The notes under the pieces are model-generated. The model saw nothing but the letters and a program-made list of their open reading frames with translations. It ran no database searches and was not told where the DNA came from. From Pseudaminobacter salicylatoxidans (GTDB taxonomy: Bacteria > Pseudomonadota > Alphaproteobacteria > Rhizobiales > Rhizobiaceae), in assembly GCF_003148475.1 (NCBI RefSeq), contig NZ_QGGG01000013.1:83430-147429 (forward strand): a stretch of 64,000 bases of DNA, in the 5' to 3' direction. Position 1 is the first letter of the stretch, and each line of letters starts with the position of its first letter. Below, piece after piece: positions 18,528-26,663 of the stretch. The position numbers were made by a program, and so were the translations under genes.

Positions 18528-19045
18528 GGTTCCTCCTCCATGTCGTCATTGTCGATGGCCATCAGCAGGACTTCGCCGTGCTCGCCCGCCCTGCGCCCGA
18601 TCGGTCGGAAGCCGGCTTTCTCATAGGCGCGGATGGCGGCCGCATTGGCCGGGTCCGGATCGACGATGACGCGCGGCGCGCCCTCCTCGAACAGCATTTC
18701 GAGGAACGCACCGATCAGCCGGGTGCCGTGACCCTTTCCGATCAGGTCAGGCTCGCCGATGAACTGGTCGATGCCCAGCGTGCCGCTGGGTTGGCCCTGA
18801 TAGGGGTTTTCGTCTTCCAGATGCGGATCGTAGCTCTGGATGTAGCCGATCGGCCTGCCGTCGAGCTCGATGATGAAGGGCTCGACGGAAATGCTGTCGA
18901 TGTGGCTGCCTATGCCTTCCAGCTCGCTTGCCTTGTCGCCCCACCAGGCCGCGACATGCGGCTCGGCGAGCCAGCGGGCAAGAAGCTTCATGTCCTTGCC
19001 CGTCAGCGGACGGAACGCATAATCGTGCGGCACCTCAGGCGGCAT
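18524..19045 (-). CDS. GNAT-family N-acetyltransferase
   Basis: This 173-residue acetyl-CoA-dependent acetyltransferase resembles AAC(6')-like members: [27 protein letters not shown] at the start, then IGYIQSYDP and [20 protein letters not shown]. The last includes the acetyl-CoA-binding [20 protein letters not shown] follows near the end. The substrate is unknown, and resistance to aminoglycosides should not be assumed. It overlaps hslV by 11 bp and DUF2585 by 4 bp, so it is expressed with the protease genes. Confidence 0.87.
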   Translation of the reverse strand: MPPEVPHDYAFRPLTGKDMKLLARWLAEPHVAAWWGDKASELEGIGSHIDSISVEPFIIELDGRPIGYIQSYDPHLEDENPYQGQPSGTLGIDQFIGEPDLIGKGHGTRLIGAFLEMLFEEGAPRVIVDPDPANAAAIRAYEKAGFRPIGRRAGEHGEVLLMAIDNDDMEEEP

Positions 19046-19583
19046 CCAGCGCTTCGACGGTGAAGCTGTGATTGGTGTAGACGCAGATGTCGGCCGCGAT
19101 CTCCATCGCCTTGCGGGCGATTTCCTCGGCGTCCTTGTCCGTGTCCATCAGCGCGCGCGCGGCGGCCAGCGCATAGTTGCCGCCCGAGCCGATGGCCATC
19201 ACGCCGAATTCGGGCTCCAGCACGTCGCCCGTGCCGGTCAGAGCCAGCGACACGTTCTTGTCGGCCACCAGCATCATCGCTTCCAGCCGGCGCAGGTAGC
19301 GGTCGGTGCGCCAGTCCTTGGCGAGTTCCACGCAGGCGCGCGTCAACTGGTCGGGATATTGCTCGAGCTTGGTTTCGAGGCGTTCCAGAAGCGTGAAGGC
19401 ATCGGCCGTGGCGCCCGCGAAGCCGGCGATGACATTGCCCTTGCCGAGCCTGCGCACCTTGCGCGCATTTCCCTTCATGATGGTCTGGCCGAGGCTTACC
19501 TGGCCGTCACCGGCGATGACGACCTTGCCGCCCTTGCGCACGGTCACGATCGTGGTGCCGTGCATGATCAATTCATTGGACAT
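19035..19583 (-). CDS. hslV: ATP-dependent protease subunit HslV (ClpQ)
   Basis: HslV is the dodecameric threonine protease core of the HslUV complex. After a short leader (MSNELIMHG), [10 protein letters not shown] places the catalytic Thr at residue 10 after processing. [30 protein letters not shown] and [14 protein letters not shown] complete the family pattern; length is 182. It is divergent from hisB, with a 197-bp gap. I saw no convincing heat-shock promoter in that gap. Confidence 0.97.
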   Translation of the reverse strand: MSNELIMHGTTIVTVRKGGKVVIAGDGQVSLGQTIMKGNARKVRRLGKGNVIAGFAGATADAFTLLERLETKLEQYPDQLTRACVELAKDWRTDRYLRRLEAMMLVADKNVSLALTGTGDVLEPEFGVMAIGSGGNYALAAARALMDTDKDAEEIARKAMEIAADICVYTNHSFTVEALDAA

Positions 19584-19780
19584 ATATGGCTCCGATTCGC
19601 GCCATCCCCTGAAGGCAATTGGCGCGGTACGAGTAATGTTGCGACCTTATGTATGTCGACGGATTTCGAATGCAAAGGGTGTAGGCTTCGTTGCTGCAGC
19701 GCAGCGCGATGCAACTGGAAATCGCCCGGCCATGCTGTTAGAACGCACCCGTTCTTTCAAAGTACCGCAAGGATAGCTCC

Positions 19781-20380
19781 ATGAGCGCTCGCGCCGCAAA
19801 AGTCAGCCGCCAGACGAAGGAAACCGAAATTGCCGTTTCCATCGACATCGATGGCGCCGGCCGGTCAGATATGTCGACGGGTGTCGGCTTCTTCGACCAC
19901 ATGCTCGACCAGCTTTCGCGCCATTCGCTGATCGACATGACGGTGCGCGCCAAGGGCGACCTGCATATCGACGACCACCACACGGTGGAAGACACCGGCA
20001 TCGCGCTTGGCCAGGCGCTGGCCAGGGCGATGGGCGACCGGCGCGGCATCATGCGCTACAGTTCGATTGACCTTGCCATGGACGAGACGCTGACGCGGGC
20101 GGCAATCGACGTGTCCGGCCGGCCGTTCCTGGTCTGGAACGTTGACTTTTCGGCGCCCAAGATCGGCACGTTCGACACCGAACTGGTGCGCGAATTCTTC
20201 CATGCGCTGGCGCAGAATGCCGGCATCACGCTGCATGTGACGAACCACTACGGCGCCAACAACCATCACATCGCCGAAACCTGCTTCAAGGCAGTGGCGC
20301 GCGCGCTGCGCATGGCGCTGGAGACTGACCCGCGCCAGCCGGATGCGGTGCCTTCCACCAAGGGTTCGCTGAAAGGCTGA
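19781..20380 (+). CDS. hisB: Imidazoleglycerol-phosphate dehydratase
   Basis: HisB converts imidazoleglycerol phosphate to imidazole acetol phosphate in histidine synthesis. The 199-residue monofunctional enzyme has [16 protein letters not shown] near residue 35, the metal-binding [17 protein letters not shown] and the C-terminal [14 protein letters not shown]. It lacks the phosphatase domain seen in enterobacteria. It starts the his operon here; hisB-DUF2628-hisH-DUF1330-hisA-hisF-hisE run with overlaps or small gaps. Confidence 0.97.
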   Translation: MSARAAKVSRQTKETEIAVSIDIDGAGRSDMSTGVGFFDHMLDQLSRHSLIDMTVRAKGDLHIDDHHTVEDTGIALGQALARAMGDRRGIMRYSSIDLAMDETLTRAAIDVSGRPFLVWNVDFSAPKIGTFDTELVREFFHALAQNAGITLHVTNHYGANNHHIAETCFKAVARALRMALETDPRQPDAVPSTKGSLKG

Positions 20381-20384
20381 CGCC

Positions 20385-20873
20385 ATGGCCATCTATGTCG
20401 TGATGGAACCGCCGTTCGGGAACGCCGCCGCCGCGTCGGAGCGCGCCGTCCTGGTGCGCGATGGTTTTTCGCTGGTCGCCTTCCTCGTGCCGCCGTTCTG
20501 GCTGCTGTGGCATCGGCTGTGGATCGAGGCCGTGCTGGCTTTCGCGGCAGCGCTTCTGCTGACGGCGCTGGGCGAGGCGGTGGGCTTTGGCGTGACGAGT
20601 GCGCTGCTTTCCCTGCTGGTGTCGATCTATGTCGGCCTCGAAGGACCCGCCCTGCGGCTTGCGGCGCTGCGCCGCCGCGGCTGGCGCGACTGGGGCGCCG
20701 TGGAGGCGCGCGACCGGCAGGATGCCGAAATCCGCTATCTCTCGGAAGTCGATCTGCCCGAACGCGCCGACGTTTCTCCGCCATTTGCGGACCAGCCGGC
20801 AATGCCGGTCGCCGCCGCGCCCGCCCGCAAGGGTCCGGCGCTCGGTCTGCTCGATTATCCCGGAAGGGCCTGA
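20385..20873 (+). CDS. DUF2628 membrane protein in the his operon
   Basis: The 162-residue protein starts with a short conserved segment (IYVVMEPP), has a central hydrophobic region ([20 protein letters not shown] and [20 protein letters not shown]), and ends in a polar Pro/Ala-rich tail. It resembles DUF2628 proteins. It begins 5 bp after hisB and ends one base before hisH starts, so it must be co-transcribed with them. No role in histidine synthesis is known. Confidence 0.83.
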   Translation: MAIYVVMEPPFGNAAAASERAVLVRDGFSLVAFLVPPFWLLWHRLWIEAVLAFAAALLLTALGEAVGFGVTSALLSLLVSIYVGLEGPALRLAALRRRGWRDWGAVEARDRQDAEIRYLSEVDLPERADVSPPFADQPAMPVAAAPARKGPALGLLDYPGRA

Positions 20874-20874
20874 T

Positions 20875-21525
20875 ATGCGCGTTGCCATCATCGATTACGG
20901 CTCGGGCAATCTGCGCTCGGCCACCAGGGCGTTCGAACGTGCCGCCCGCGAAAGCGGGATCGACGCCGGGATCGAGCTGACAGCGGACGTCGAACGGGTG
21001 CGTACAGCCGACCGCATCGTGCTGCCGGGCGTGGGCGCCTATGCAGACTGCCGCGCCGGGCTCGATGCCGTGCCGGGCATGGTGGAGGCCATTGAGGACG
21101 TCGCCATCAGGAATGGCCGGCCGTTCCTCGGCATCTGCGTCGGCATGCAGCTCATGTCCGAACGCGGGCTGGAAAAGACCGTCACACGGGGGCTCGGCTG
21201 GATACCCGGAGATGTGAGGGAAATGCAGCCGGCCGATCCGTCGCTGAAGATCCCGCAGATCGGGTGGAACACGATTCACGTGAAACATTCGCATCCGCTG
21301 TTCGATGGAATCCGCACGGGCGAGGGCGGTCTGCATGCCTATTTCGTGCATTCCTACCACCTTGCCGCGGCCAATCCGCAGGATGTTCTGGCCGAAGCCG
21401 ACTATGGCGGCCCGATCACTGCGGCGGTGGCGAAAGACAATGTCGCCGGCACGCAGTTCCATCCCGAAAAGAGCCAGGCGCTGGGCCTTGCTCTGATTGC
21501 CAATTTCCTGAGGTGGAAGCCATGA
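20875..21525 (+). CDS. hisH: Imidazole glycerol phosphate synthase glutamine amidotransferase subunit
   Basis: HisH releases ammonia from glutamine and passes it to HisF. The 216-residue protein has the start [19 protein letters not shown], the oxyanion segment [10 protein letters not shown], the nucleophile Cys in [12 protein letters not shown] near residue 86, and the His-Glu pair in [10 protein letters not shown] near the end. The ATG at 20875 is directly after the DUF2628 stop. A parS-like site lies inside the coding sequence at 21272-21287. The stop overlaps the DUF1330 gene by 4 bp. Confidence 0.96.
   Translation: MRVAIIDYGSGNLRSATRAFERAARESGIDAGIELTADVERVRTADRIVLPGVGAYADCRAGLDAVPGMVEAIEDVAIRNGRPFLGICVGMQLMSERGLEKTVTRGLGWIPGDVREMQPADPSLKIPQIGWNTIHVKHSHPLFDGIRTGEGGLHAYFVHSYHLAAANPQDVLAEADYGGPITAAVAKDNVAGTQFHPEKSQALGLALIANFLRWKP
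21272..21287. other. parS-like sequence inside hisH
   Basis: CGATTCACGTGAAACA differs from the 14-base parS core GTTTCACGTGAAAC by one base. It encodes the ordinary HisH residues THVKH-like segment, so it may be chance or a true extra ParB site about 14 kb from the origin. Confidence 0.5.
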
Positions 21526-21812
21526 GCAAGAAGGGCTACTGGATCGCGATGGTCGATATTACCGACCCGGAGGTCTATTCGCGCTATGTCGCTGCCAATG
21601 CGGCGGCCTTCGAAAAATACGGCGCGCGCTTTCTCGCGCGCGGCGGCCGCCACGAAGACCCCGAAGGCCCGACCGGCCTGCGTCACGTCATCATCGAATT
21701 CGACAGCTATGCGCAGGCGCTGGCCTGCTACAATTCGCCCGAATATCAGGAAGCGCTGAAGCACCGGCTTGCCGCCTCGACCGCGCATTTTTCCATCGTC
21801 GAAGGGGTTTAG
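21522..21812 (+). CDS. DUF1330 protein in the his operon
   Basis: The 96-residue protein has a ferredoxin-like alpha/beta barrel pattern: [20 protein letters not shown] at the start, then [30 protein letters not shown] and ALKHRLAAS. These match DUF1330. The family has no defined reaction. It overlaps hisH by 4 bp and ends 4 bp before hisA, so it is part of the operon. Confidence 0.88.
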   Translation: MSKKGYWIAMVDITDPEVYSRYVAANAAAFEKYGARFLARGGRHEDPEGPTGLRHVIIEFDSYAQALACYNSPEYQEALKHRLAASTAHFSIVEGV

Positions 21813-21816
21813 CCTC

Positions 21817-22581
21817 ATGATCCTTTTCCCGGCCATCGACCTCAAGGACGGCGAGTGCGTGCGCCTCAAGCTCGGCGATATGGAGCAGGCGACCGTTTAC
21901 AACACCGATCCTGGCGCGCAGGCGCGCGCTTTCGAAGAGCAGGGTTTCGAGTGGCTGCATGTTGTCGATCTCAACGGCGCCTTTGCCGGCGAGAGCGTCA
22001 ATGGCGCGGCGGTCGAAGCGATCCTGAAGGCGACGAAGAACCCGGTGCAGCTCGGCGGCGGCATCCGCACGCTCGCCCATATCGAAGGCTGGCTGGACAA
22101 GGGCCTGGCCCGCGTCATCCTCGGGACGGTGGCGGTGCGCGACCCTGAGCTGGTCAAGGAAGCCTGCCGGCTCTTCCCCGGCAAGGTCGCCGTCGGCATT
22201 GACGCCAAGGGCGGCAAGGTGGCGGTCGAGGGCTGGGCGGAAGCCTCCAGCCTCGGCGTCATCGAGCTGGCGAAGAAATTCGAGGGCGCGGGCGTGGCGG
22301 CCATCATCTACACCGACATCGACCGCGACGGCGTGCTGGCCGGCATCAACTGGAATTCCACCATCGATCTTGCCGAAGCCGTTTCCATCCCCGTCATCGC
22401 CTCGGGCGGCCTTGCTTCAATTGCCGACATCGTGCGCATGACCATGCCGGACGCGCAAAGACTCGAAGGCGCGATCTCCGGCCGCGCGCTTTATGACGGC
22501 CGCATCGACCCGGCCGAGGCGCTGGCGATATTGCGCGGCGAGCTGAAGCCTGAGCCCGCTCTGTTCGAGGACCGCCCATGA
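21817..22581 (+). CDS. hisA: ProFAR isomerase HisA
   Basis: HisA isomerises ProFAR to PRFAR. The 254-residue TIM barrel has the catalytic Asp in [14 protein letters not shown] near residue 8, the phosphate-binding GGGIRT and the second Asp in [12 protein letters not shown] near residue 170, with the final phosphate site [11 protein letters not shown]. The ATG at 21817 gives the family start MILFPAID. Its stop overlaps the ATG of a short open frame that duplicates the start of hisF. Confidence 0.97.
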   Translation: MILFPAIDLKDGECVRLKLGDMEQATVYNTDPGAQARAFEEQGFEWLHVVDLNGAFAGESVNGAAVEAILKATKNPVQLGGGIRTLAHIEGWLDKGLARVILGTVAVRDPELVKEACRLFPGKVAVGIDAKGGKVAVEGWAEASSLGVIELAKKFEGAGVAAIIYTDIDRDGVLAGINWNSTIDLAEAVSIPVIASGGLASIADIVRMTMPDAQRLEGAISGRALYDGRIDPAEALAILRGELKPEPALFEDRP

Positions 22582-22688
22582 ACCTCGAAGCCCGCGTAAT
22601 CCCGTGCCTGGACGTCAAGGACGGCCCGCGTCGCCCGCAGCCGCGCAGCGGCGAGGACGCGCAAATGGAAAAGGAGACCGTCCTTTGA
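22578..22688 (+). CDS. 36-codon open frame from a partial duplication of the hisF start
   Basis: An ATG overlapping the hisA stop opens a frame that begins [16 protein letters not shown], nearly the same as the HisF N-terminus. It then runs into an unrelated Arg/Pro-rich stretch and stops at TGA 22686-22688. The stop overlaps the TTG start of hisF (22685). It looks like an old hisF start damaged by a duplication with a one-base insertion. Ribosomes finishing hisA could read it and restart at hisF. Whether the peptide is made or stable is unknown. Confidence 0.55.
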   Translation: MNLEARVIPCLDVKDGPRRPQPRSGEDAQMEKETVL

Positions 22689-22733
22689 CCCTCAAAGCCC
22701 GCGTAATCCCGTGCCTGGACGTCAAGGACGGCC
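22579..22733. repeat. Direct repeat at the hisA-hisF junction
   Basis: Positions 22579-22626 and 22686-22733 match over 48 bases with two mismatches, including 39 identical bases (22588-22626 and 22695-22733). The copies are offset by 107 bp, which is not a multiple of three. After the block, copy 1 has an extra C that throws it out of the hisF frame. Confidence 0.93.
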
Positions 22734-23470
22734 GCGTCGTCAAGGGCGTCAACTTCGTCGATCTGATCGATGCCGGCGATCCGGTCGAGGCGGCGAGGGC
22801 CTATGATGCGGCCGGCGCCGACGAGCTTTGCTTTCTCGACATCACCGCCTCGTCCGACAATCGCGAGACCATTTTCGATGTCGTCGCCCGCACGGCCGAA
22901 CAGTGCTTCATGCCGCTGACGGTCGGGGGCGGGGTGCGCCAGGTGTCCGACATCCGCAAGCTGCTTCTGGCCGGCGCCGACAAGGTGTCGATCAATACGA
23001 CCGCCGTGAAGAACCCGGATTTCGTCGCCGAAGCCGCCGACAAGTTCGGCAACCAGTGCATCGTCGTTGCCATCGACGCCAAGAAAGTGTCTGCGCCGGG
23101 CGAAGCCGACCGCTGGGAGATTTTTACGCATGGCGGCCGCGAAAGAACCGGCATTGATGCGATCGAGTTCGCCAGAAAAGTCGTCGATCTCGGCGCCGGC
23201 GAGATCCTGCTCACCTCCATGGACCGCGACGGCACCAAGGCCGGCTACGACATCACGCTGACCCGCGCGGTGGCCGATGCGGTGCGCGCGCCGGTGATCG
23301 CCTCGGGCGGCGTCGGCACGCTCGATCATCTGGTCGAAGGCATCCGCGACGGTCATGCCAGCGCCGTTCTGGCTGCCTCGATCTTCCATTTCGGCACTTA
23401 TACCATTGCACAGGCCAAGGCCTACATGGCAAAAGCGGGTCTGCCGATGCGGCTCGATCCGGCCGCCTGA
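22685..23470 (+). CDS. hisF: Imidazole glycerol phosphate synthase cyclase subunit HisF
   Basis: HisF joins ammonia from HisH to PRFAR to form imidazole glycerol phosphate and AICAR. The 261-residue TIM barrel has the catalytic Asp in [19 protein letters not shown] at residue 11, the phosphate site GGGVRQ, the second Asp in [11 protein letters not shown] near residue 180 in this longer rhizobial form, and [10 protein letters not shown]. The TTG at 22685 is chosen because AAGGAG lies 8 bases upstream and the protein begins as in relatives. A partial second copy of its start lies upstream. Confidence 0.96.
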   Translation: MTLKARVIPCLDVKDGRVVKGVNFVDLIDAGDPVEAARAYDAAGADELCFLDITASSDNRETIFDVVARTAEQCFMPLTVGGGVRQVSDIRKLLLAGADKVSINTTAVKNPDFVAEAADKFGNQCIVVAIDAKKVSAPGEADRWEIFTHGGRERTGIDAIEFARKVVDLGAGEILLTSMDRDGTKAGYDITLTRAVADAVRAPVIASGGVGTLDHLVEGIRDGHASAVLAASIFHFGTYTIAQAKAYMAKAGLPMRLDPAA

Positions 23471-23498
23471 TCCATTTGCCGAGGCGCGAAGAACGCGA

Positions 23499-23822
23499 AT
23501 GACCGGTTTTTCCCTCAACGATCTCGAACGCATCATTTCGGAGCGCGCCCGCTCGGGCGACGCCAATTCCTGGACCGCCAGGCTCTATGCGTCGGGCATG
23601 GAGCGCGCCGCCAAGAAACTGGGTGAAGAGGCGGTTGAAACCGTCATCGCCGCGGTCAGGGGCGACACCGGGGAACTCGTTTCCGAAAGCGCCGATCTTC
23701 TTTATCATTGGCTCGTCGTGCTGACGGTTGCCGGGGTGCCGCTGTCTGATGTGCTTCAGGAACTCCAGCGGCGAACGGGCCAGTCCGGCATCGCCGAGAA
23801 GGCATCGCGCAACCAGGGCTGA
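23499..23822 (+). CDS. hisE: Phosphoribosyl-ATP pyrophosphatase
   Basis: HisE hydrolyses phosphoribosyl-ATP to phosphoribosyl-AMP, the second step of histidine synthesis. The 107-residue protein has [12 protein letters not shown] at the start and the MazG-like metal-binding helices in [12 protein letters not shown] and [13 protein letters not shown]. It is a separate gene here and not fused to hisI. It is followed 17 bp later by coaA in the same direction. Confidence 0.96.
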   Translation: MTGFSLNDLERIISERARSGDANSWTARLYASGMERAAKKLGEEAVETVIAAVRGDTGELVSESADLLYHWLVVLTVAGVPLSDVLQELQRRTGQSGIAEKASRNQG

Positions 23823-23839
23823 CTTTGGAAGGGCAGGCG

Positions 23840-24799
23840 ATGGATCAACTCGCTGCGACCGTCAAATATTCCCCATACCGGTTCTTCACGGCGGAGCGAT
23901 GGGCGGAATTTCGTGCCGATACGCCGCTGACGCTGACCGAGGACGAGGTCCAGCGGCTGAGTTCGCTCTATGATCCGATCGATCTGGACGAGGTGCGCCG
24001 CATCTATCTGTCGCTGTCGCGGCTTTTGTCGGCCCATGTCGAGGCAAGCCAGCTTCTCTATCGCCAGCGCAAGACCTTCTTCAATGGCGACGAGGCCAAC
24101 AAGACCCCTTACATCATCGGCATGGCGGGCTCGGTGGCGGTGGGGAAATCCACCACCGCGCGCGTGCTGAAGGAGCTTCTGGCGCGCTGGCCGTCCAGCC
24201 CCAAGGTCGATCTGGTCACCACTGACGGCTTCCTGCTGCCCAACGAGGTGCTGCGCCGCGAAAACCTGATGGAGCGCAAGGGCTTTCCCGACAGCTATGA
24301 TGTCGGCGCGCTCCTGCGTTTCCTCTCGGCGATCAAGTCGGGCGAGCCCAATGTGCGGGCCCCGCTCTATTCGCACCTGACCTATGACGTGATGCCGGGC
24401 GAATATATCACGGTCGACCGGCCCGACATCCTCATCTTCGAAGGCTTGAACGTGCTGCAGCCGCGCGACCTGCCGAGGGATGGCAAGTTCGTGCCGTTCC
24501 TGTCTGATTTCTTTGATTTTTCGATCTATATCGACGCCAGGGAAGAGCTTATCCATTCCTGGTATATCAAGCGTTTCATGAAGCTGAGGGAGACGGCCTT
24601 CCGCAATCCGGAATCCTTCTTCCATCGCTACTCGCAGCTTTCGGAAGATGCCGCCCGCGCCATCGCGGAGGGCCTGTGGGGCAACATCAACCTGAAGAAC
24701 CTGCGCGAAAACATCCTGCCCACGCGCCCGCGTGCCGATCTCATCCTGCGCAAGGGGCCCGACCACCGCGTCGAGGAAGTGGCGCTGCGGAAGCTTTAA
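23840..24799 (+). CDS. coaA: Pantothenate kinase, type I
   Basis: CoaA phosphorylates pantothenate, the first and usually controlled step of CoA synthesis. The 319-residue protein has [16 protein letters not shown] at the start and the P-loop [17 protein letters not shown] near residue 95. [19 protein letters not shown] and FEGLNVLQ follow. The length and motifs match the type I (E. coli-like) enzyme, which is inhibited by CoA. The ATG at 23840 is preceded by GAAGGG; a TTG at 23825 is also in frame. It ends the his operon and is convergent with alkB, 7 bp away. Confidence 0.96.
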   Translation: MDQLAATVKYSPYRFFTAERWAEFRADTPLTLTEDEVQRLSSLYDPIDLDEVRRIYLSLSRLLSAHVEASQLLYRQRKTFFNGDEANKTPYIIGMAGSVAVGKSTTARVLKELLARWPSSPKVDLVTTDGFLLPNEVLRRENLMERKGFPDSYDVGALLRFLSAIKSGEPNVRAPLYSHLTYDVMPGEYITVDRPDILIFEGLNVLQPRDLPRDGKFVPFLSDFFDFSIYIDAREELIHSWYIKRFMKLRETAFRNPESFFHRYSQLSEDAARAIAEGLWGNINLKNLRENILPTRPRADLILRKGPDHRVEEVALRKL

Positions 24800-24806
24800 G
24801 CCGTAC

Positions 24807-25427
24807 TTACGCTACGGGTTTCGTCACCCGCCGCATCGTCAGGTTGATGCGCCCGCCATTTTTCAGCAGCGTTGAGGTTGCCGGATAGATGCGGTCGACG
24901 CCGTGAAAGCTCAAGCGGCTTTCGCCGCCCAGCACGACCAGATCGCCGCTTTCAAGCCGGAATGACACCGTGGGGGCCGCGCGCGTTGTGCCGCCGATGC
25001 GGAACAGGCAGGCGTCACCCAGTGAAATGGAGACCACCGGGGCGGCGAATTCCGCCTCGTCGCGGTCCTGATGCAGGCCCATTTTGGCGGTTTCGCCGTA
25101 GAAATTGACGAGACAGGCTTCTGGCGGCAGCGGATAGTCTGCCACCGCGCGCCAGATGGAAAGCAGCGCCTCGGGGATCGGCGGCCAGGGCTTTCCGGTT
25201 TCCGGGTGCGTGGGCTGGTAGCGATAGCCGCGCTCGCGGTCCGTCACCCAGCCGAGCGTGCCGCAATTGGTCATGCGCACGCTCATTTCCTTGCCGCTGC
25301 CGGGCATGGTCGGCACATAGAGCGGCGCGGCGCGCACCACGGCGCGAATATCCTCCACCAGCGCCTCTTGTGCGGAGCGGTCGAGGAAGCCGGGAATGTG
25401 TCTGACGCCGGGCGGCAGCGCGAGCAT
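24807..25427 (-). CDS. alkB: Alpha-ketoglutarate-dependent dioxygenase AlkB
   Basis: AlkB-family enzymes remove methyl groups from damaged bases (1-methyladenine and 3-methylcytosine) by oxidation, using Fe(II) and 2-oxoglutarate. The 206-residue product has MTNCGTLGWVTDRERGYRY, the iron-binding HQDRDE near residue 118 with the distal His in SFHGVDRI, and RINLTMRR with the 2-oxoglutarate-binding arginines near the C-terminus. It stands between coaA (convergent) and the LysM gene, with a terminator upstream, so it is probably transcribed on its own. Confidence 0.93.
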   Translation of the reverse strand: MLALPPGVRHIPGFLDRSAQEALVEDIRAVVRAAPLYVPTMPGSGKEMSVRMTNCGTLGWVTDRERGYRYQPTHPETGKPWPPIPEALLSIWRAVADYPLPPEACLVNFYGETAKMGLHQDRDEAEFAAPVVSISLGDACLFRIGGTTRAAPTVSFRLESGDLVVLGGESRLSFHGVDRIYPATSTLLKNGGRINLTMRRVTKPVA

Positions 25428-25472
25428 GGGCTTGTCCGGTATGGTTGCGGGAAGCGTGAAAACGTCGCCGAA

Positions 25473-25500
25473 AAGAAAACGGCGGCATCGCGCCGCCGTT
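25473..25500 (-). terminator. Terminator after the BON-LysM gene
   Basis: Read leftward, AACGGCGGC (25500-25492) and GCCGCCGTT (25486-25478) form a 9-bp stem with a 5-base loop, followed by TTTTCTTTT. It lies just after the stop of the LysM gene. Confidence 0.88.
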
Positions 25501-25522
25501 CCGTTTTTTCAGGTCCCGGGCC

Positions 25523-26044
25523 TCAGGCCTGGTCGATGTCGGGGATGCGCAGCACCTGGCCCGGATAGATCTTGTCGGGATGGCTCAGCATCGGCTTGTT
25601 GGCCTCGAAGATGATGTTGTTCTTGGCGCCCTTGCCCTTGCCATATTGCGCCTCGGCGATCTTCCAGAGATTGTCGCCCTTCTTGACCGTATAGAACACC
25701 GGCGCCTTGGCTGGCGTCGAGGCCGCCACCACCGCTGTCATGTCGACATTGCTGTCGAGCTTGAGGCCGCTTTCCGGCGGTACGATCTTCAACTCGTCGG
25801 CCTCGACCTTGGAGATGCCGAGCGTGTTGCCCACCGCAATCACCGCCTTTTCGAAGATCGACTGGTCCGCGACCACGCCTTTCAGGACCGCCTTGTCACC
25901 CTGAACCTCGACCTGCACCTTGTCGGTGCCGAGCTTGTGCGAATCCAGTTCCTTTTTCAGCGCATCCGCCTGCGGCGCCTGCTCTTCCTCGCCGCCGAAG
26001 CCAAGTTTCTTGCCGACGCTCTTAACGAAATCGAACATTCCCAT
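25523..26044 (-). CDS. BON-LysM domain protein (YgaU/Kbp-like)
   Basis: The 173-residue protein has an N-terminal GMFDFVKSVGKKLGFG segment and a BON domain from about residue 40 to 95 (VQGDKAVLKGVVADQ). A C-terminal LysM domain (YTVKKGDNLWKIAEAQYGKG ... VLRIPD) starts near residue 120. This layout matches YgaU, called Kbp in E. coli, which binds potassium and helps cells cope with high K+. There is no signal peptide, so it is probably cytoplasmic. I chose ATG 26044; an upstream in-frame ATG would add 18 residues. Confidence 0.9.
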   Translation of the reverse strand: MGMFDFVKSVGKKLGFGGEEEQAPQADALKKELDSHKLGTDKVQVEVQGDKAVLKGVVADQSIFEKAVIAVGNTLGISKVEADELKIVPPESGLKLDSNVDMTAVVAASTPAKAPVFYTVKKGDNLWKIAEAQYGKGKGAKNNIIFEANKPMLSHPDKIYPGQVLRIPDIDQA

Positions 26045-26141
26045 TGATGCCTCCTTGATGCTGCCGCTGTTGTGACGAGCGAATTTCGCATCCGCCACCC
26101 GAAATTGGAAGCGGCGATTGAAACCGGCCGTTGCAAATCGT

Positions 26142-26579
26142 TCAGTCGCTCTCGACCCTGCCGCGCAGTTTCTTCACCGTCGAGCGTCCGGCCTTGGCTT
26201 TCAGCCGCCGCTCGATCGCGCCCTTGGAAGGCTTTGTCTTCTTGCGCGGCGGGGGTGGCGGTTCGGCCGCGCGCGCGACGAGGGCCGTCAGGCGGGCGCG
26301 CGCGTCGGCGCGATTCTGTTCCTGCGTGCGGAAGCGTCCGGCCTCGATGACGATCACGCCGTCCTTGGTCGCCCTCTGCCCGGCAAGCTTGAGCGTGCGT
26401 TCGCGCACGCGCTCGGGCAGGCCCGGCGCGTTGCGCGCATCGAAGCGCAACTGCACCGCCGTGGCCACCTTGTTGACGTTCTGCCCGCCGGGGCCGGAGG
26501 AGCGTATGAAGCTCTCCTCGATGTCGTCGGGATGAATGACGACGTCGTTGGCGATGATGATCTTTTCGTCCGAACTCAT
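26142..26579 (-). CDS. arfB: Peptidyl-tRNA hydrolase ArfB (YaeJ)
   Basis: ArfB rescues ribosomes stalled on messages without a stop codon by hydrolysing the peptidyl-tRNA. The 145-residue protein has the RF-1 catalytic domain with SSGPGGQNVNKV (GGQ near residue 31) and a basic C-terminal tail (KKTKPSKGAIERRLKAKAGR), which in E. coli enters the mRNA channel. Both parts are intact. It lies downstream of pckA on the same strand, separated by a terminator. Confidence 0.95.
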   Translation of the reverse strand: MSSDEKIIIANDVVIHPDDIEESFIRSSGPGGQNVNKVATAVQLRFDARNAPGLPERVRERTLKLAGQRATKDGVIVIEAGRFRTQEQNRADARARLTALVARAAEPPPPPRKKTKPSKGAIERRLKAKAGRSTVKKLRGRVESD

Positions 26580-26610
26580 CGCCTAGAGATGCCGTGCATC
26601 CGCGCAAAAG

Positions 26611-26636
26611 AAAAGACCCGGCGTTTCCACCGGGCC
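26611..26636 (-). terminator. Terminator after pckA
   Basis: Leftward from the pckA stop, GGCCCGGT and GCCGGGTC can pair as a GC-rich stem around a GGAAA loop, followed by TTTTCTTTT. Confidence 0.85.
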
Positions 26637-26663
26637 TTTCCGCGTCCGTCCCTGCCGTAAAGC

